Assembly: GCA_937877765.1 (NCBI GenBank)
Contig: CALGBN010000376.1
Coordinates: 1-6,749 of the forward strand
Direction of reading: 5' to 3'
Length of the DNA: 6,749 nt
Source of the DNA: Candidatus Bathyarchaeota archaeon
Lineage (GTDB): Archaea; Thermoproteota; Bathyarchaeia; TCS64
The translations under genes were made by a program, and so were the position numbers. The notes below the pieces were generated by a model. The model made no database searches. It was given only the letters and a program-made list of their open reading frames with translations, and was not told the origin of the DNA. Of this stretch, positions 4,934 through 6,749 are shown in pieces. Numbering within the stretch: the stretch's first letter is position 1; every line of letters begins with the position of its first letter.

Positions 4934-6251
4934 AACCGACCCCCCTGTAGATGAAACCTTTCTCGATACACTCCTCTGGGTCAAATAACCCCCGTCCATC
5001 AACGATGGTCCTCGTCCTCATCATCGACGCGATACAATCAAGCTCCAATTCCCTATACTCCCTGTGCTTCGTCATCACAACCAAGCAATCCGAGCCTAGA
5101 ACCGTGTCAATCAAAGGCTGAGGCTTTACGGACTCATGGCTCGATACATATGGGTCATGGACCTTCACCGATCCCCCTAGAAGCTCCAAAAGCCTCAGTG
5201 TTGGACTATTCCTTGGGTCACCTGTGTCTTCCTTGTAGCTTAATCCTAGAACACCGATCTTGGAGTCAATCACTCTCCTACCCGCTTCCTCCAGAGCGTC
5301 ATCTATCAACTTCTTCATTACTACGGGCATCAAATCATTGATGCTCCTAGCTGCTGGGATAAGACTAGGCATATAATCAAATACACTTTTTTTCATGCCA
5401 TGGAGAAGCAGATACGGGTCCTTTGGTAGACAGTGCCCGCCTACTCCTGATCCCGGTGTAAGTATATTTCTATAAGGGTTATCGGAGCCTTCCCGAATCG
5501 GCAGGCTATTCACCATCTCACGAACCTTGTAAAAATCCACGCCGAGACCGCTGCAGATCAATGCCGCCTCGTTTGCAAAAGCAATATTTACATCCCTATG
5601 ACTGTTCTCAACAAGCTTTGACACCTCAGCTGTCCGAAGATCAGTCTTGAATATCTGCGCCTCACAGTAACTTGCGTAGAAAACAGCTCCACGCTCTGCA
5701 CATGCAGGGGTATATCCACCAACTATCCGGGGCAACAGTACCAAGTTCTCTATTAGCCGCCCCGGTGTGACACGCTCATAACAGAAGACCAGATTGAAGT
5801 CAACCCCAGCTTTTAACCCACTTTTTTCCTCAAGAATCGGCTTAACAAACGTCTCTGTGGTATATGGGGGCACGGTAGACTCAATGCTCACCAGTGTTCC
5901 CTGTGATAGGTTCTCACCTACTCGTCTACAAGCAGCCTCCAGATGACTAAGATCGGGCTCTTTTGTCTCTGTTACGGGCGTCTGAACTGTGACCACTACC
6001 ACACTAGAGTCCTGTATCTCGCCGTAATCATCACACACCCATAGCCTCCCAGACTCCACGGCATCAACCAGTAACTCATCAAGCATCGGCTCCTCACCCC
6101 CAATAGGCGACTTGCCAAGGTTCAACCAGCTAATCTTCCACCAGCTACGCGGCGAATGTCTCTGAATCCCTGCCACCTTATACCCTTTTGAGGCGAGAAC
6201 AACTGCTAAGGGAATCCCAACATAGCCTAAACCCACAACACTTACCTTCAC
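4920..6251 (-). CDS. UDP-N-acetylhexosamine 6-dehydrogenase (WbpA/WecC family)
   Basis: This 443-residue protein is a nucleotide-sugar dehydrogenase. The N-terminal Rossmann fold has GLGYVG (residues 7-12). ESTVPPYTTE (124-133), the central helix with Lys212 and Asn216, and GSGVGGHCLPKDP (267-279) with catalytic Cys274 follow, and then the C-terminal UDP-binding domain (GLSYKEDTGDPRNSP, 336-350). It should oxidise C6 of UDP-GlcNAc or UDP-ManNAc twice to give the uronic acid; the neighbours favour UDP-GlcNAc. The first half has an unusual stretch after the second beta strand, GIQRHSP (28-34), with Gln-Arg where an Asp is usual. The GTG start overlaps the upstream stop by 1 bp (TAGTG) and has GGAGG (6259-6263) 7 nt upstream, so the start is firm and translation is coupled. 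The sugar epimer is uncertain. Confidence 0.9.
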   Translation of the reverse strand: MKVSVVGLGYVGIPLAVVLASKGYKVAGIQRHSPRSWWKISWLNLGKSPIGGEEPMLDELLVDAVESGRLWVCDDYGEIQDSSVVVVTVQTPVTETKEPDLSHLEAACRRVGENLSQGTLVSIESTVPPYTTETFVKPILEEKSGLKAGVDFNLVFCYERVTPGRLIENLVLLPRIVGGYTPACAERGAVFYASYCEAQIFKTDLRTAEVSKLVENSHRDVNIAFANEAALICSGLGVDFYKVREMVNSLPIREGSDNPYRNILTPGSGVGGHCLPKDPYLLLHGMKKSVFDYMPSLIPAARSINDLMPVVMKKLIDDALEEAGRRVIDSKIGVLGLSYKEDTGDPRNSPTLRLLELLGGSVKVHDPYVSSHESVKPQPLIDTVLGSDCLVVMTKHREYRELELDCIASMMRTRTIVDGRGLFDPEECIEKGFIYRGVGYATH

Positions 6252-6698
6252 TACATATCCTCCAAAAACACTACTTGACCCGTATCGGCGCTCCGAAGAG
6301 CAGCCTCACACACCCGTAACGCCTCCACGCCTTCTACTCCTGATACGCTGGGTTTCCGCTTCTCTAGAACCGCTGATGTGAAATCAGATAACTCAAGATA
6401 CAATGGCTCCCGGTACCAGTTCAAAGGTTGATAGATGTGGTCATTCTTCTCGACACGCAGCTCCTGAGTCGTATACTCCACATCAATAATTCCCTCTGAG
6501 CCAGTTATGGTTAATGTCCTTACTCGTTTAGGCGTTAACCAGTTTGTCTCAACGAAACCACTTCTCATACCCGAGTATCCAAGAACCACGTTCGCGTAAT
6601 CCTCAAAACAATGATTATGGGCACCCGCTCTCGCGTAGACACTCTCCGGGGGCTCATCCATGATATAGTTCATGACATCAACGTCATGTATCCCAAGG
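6251..6698 (-). CDS. Gfo/Idh/MocA-family oxidoreductase, C-terminal part only (WbpB-like)
   Basis: 148 genuine residues remain of a protein usually about 310-350 long. They cover the C-terminal substrate-binding domain, beginning LGIHDVDVM, whose His is the conserved catalytic-region histidine, followed by the beta sheet with FVETNWLTPKRVRTLTITG and an E-Y-x-T type strand, and ending in a helix with GVEALRVCEAAL. The NAD-binding Rossmann domain and the EKP motif are missing because the true sequence stops at 6698. An open frame continues to 6715, but its first six residues, MCIRDS, are translated library adapter and must not be annotated. In context this enzyme would oxidise C3 of a UDP-N-acetylhexosaminuronic acid to the 3-keto sugar before transamination. 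It is first in the visible operon and its stop overlaps the next start. Other sugar dehydrogenases of the family are possible. Confidence 0.85.
6259..6263 (-). promoter_or_regulatory. Shine-Dalgarno supporting the GTG start at 6251
   Basis: GGAGG on the minus strand, 7 nt before the GTG start of the UDP-sugar dehydrogenase and inside the end of the oxidoreductase gene. It decides the non-ATG start. Confidence 0.75.
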
Positions 6699-6749
6699 CT
6701 GTCTCTTATACACATCTGACGCTGCCGACGAATTAGACGGTGTAGATCT
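6699..6749 (+). other. Illumina Nextera adapter with i5 index (non-biological)
   Basis: From 6699 the sequence is the Tn5 mosaic end CTGTCTCTTATACACATCT (6699-6717), then GACGCTGCCGACGA (6718-6731), then ATTAGACG (6732-6739), then GTGTAGATCT (6740-6749). These are, in order, the reverse complement of the Nextera read-1 transposase adapter, an eight-base i5 index (CGTCTAAT read forward, which I recall as Nextera XT S510), and the beginning of the reverse-complemented P5 flow-cell sequence. The stretch is therefore untrimmed adapter at a contig end, not genomic DNA. Confidence 0.98.

Noticed and set aside
4934..5002. 23-residue N-terminal extension of the aminotransferase
   Set aside because: It lies entirely inside the upstream dehydrogenase gene, adds sequence unlike the family, and the ATG at 4933 has an SD-like element and gives normal length.
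6699..6715. N-terminal extension MCIRDS of the Gfo/Idh gene as a real start
   Set aside because: It is translated Nextera adapter; the real gene continues beyond the end of the genuine sequence at 6698.

Overview
The window reads as a gene-dense piece of archaeal chromosome from a metagenomic or single-cell assembly. The best lineage evidence is the split aconitase-X pair (phosphomevalonate dehydratase large and small subunits), a hallmark of the archaeal modified mevalonate pathway. Supporting signs are TATA-like boxes about 27 nt upstream of start codons that lack a Shine-Dalgarno (SD) sequence, which suggests leaderless transcripts, and a small C2H2 zinc-finger protein. I cannot name the phylum from the sequence alone.

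Layout from left to right. Positions 1-1276, minus strand: the 5' end of a thymidylate kinase gene (cut by the window edge) preceded by an M24-family metallopeptidase. Positions 1443-1673, plus strand: a 76-residue zinc-finger/coiled-coil protein, divergent from the peptidase and tail-to-tail with the next operon. Positions 1670-3255, minus strand: the phosphomevalonate dehydratase operon, large then small subunit, joined by an ATGA overlap. Positions 3331-3825, plus strand: a left-handed beta-helix acyltransferase divergent from that operon. Positions 3797-6698, minus strand: a nucleotide-sugar operon in the order Gfo/Idh/MocA oxidoreductase (5'-truncated), UDP-HexNAc 6-dehydrogenase, DegT-family sugar aminotransferase. 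Positions 6699-6749 are not biological: they are Nextera library adapter.

Two pathways are visible. Phosphomevalonate dehydratase feeds isoprenoid (membrane lipid) synthesis by making trans-anhydromevalonate 5-phosphate. The right half carries all four enzyme classes of the WbpA/WbpB/WbpE/WbpD route from UDP-GlcNAc to a UDP-2,3-diacetamido-2,3-dideoxy-uronic acid, a sugar used in archaeal N-glycans and bacterial O-antigens. The acetyltransferase sits on the opposite strand but converges on the operon with a 29-bp overlap.

Both convergent gene pairs overlap at their 3' ends, so there is no free intergenic space for terminators; one T-rich termination signal appears to lie inside the opposing gene. 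I found no CRISPR array, tRNA, rRNA, insertion sequence or obviously new defence or mobile system. The most practically important observation is the adapter contamination, which creates a false N-terminus for the last gene.
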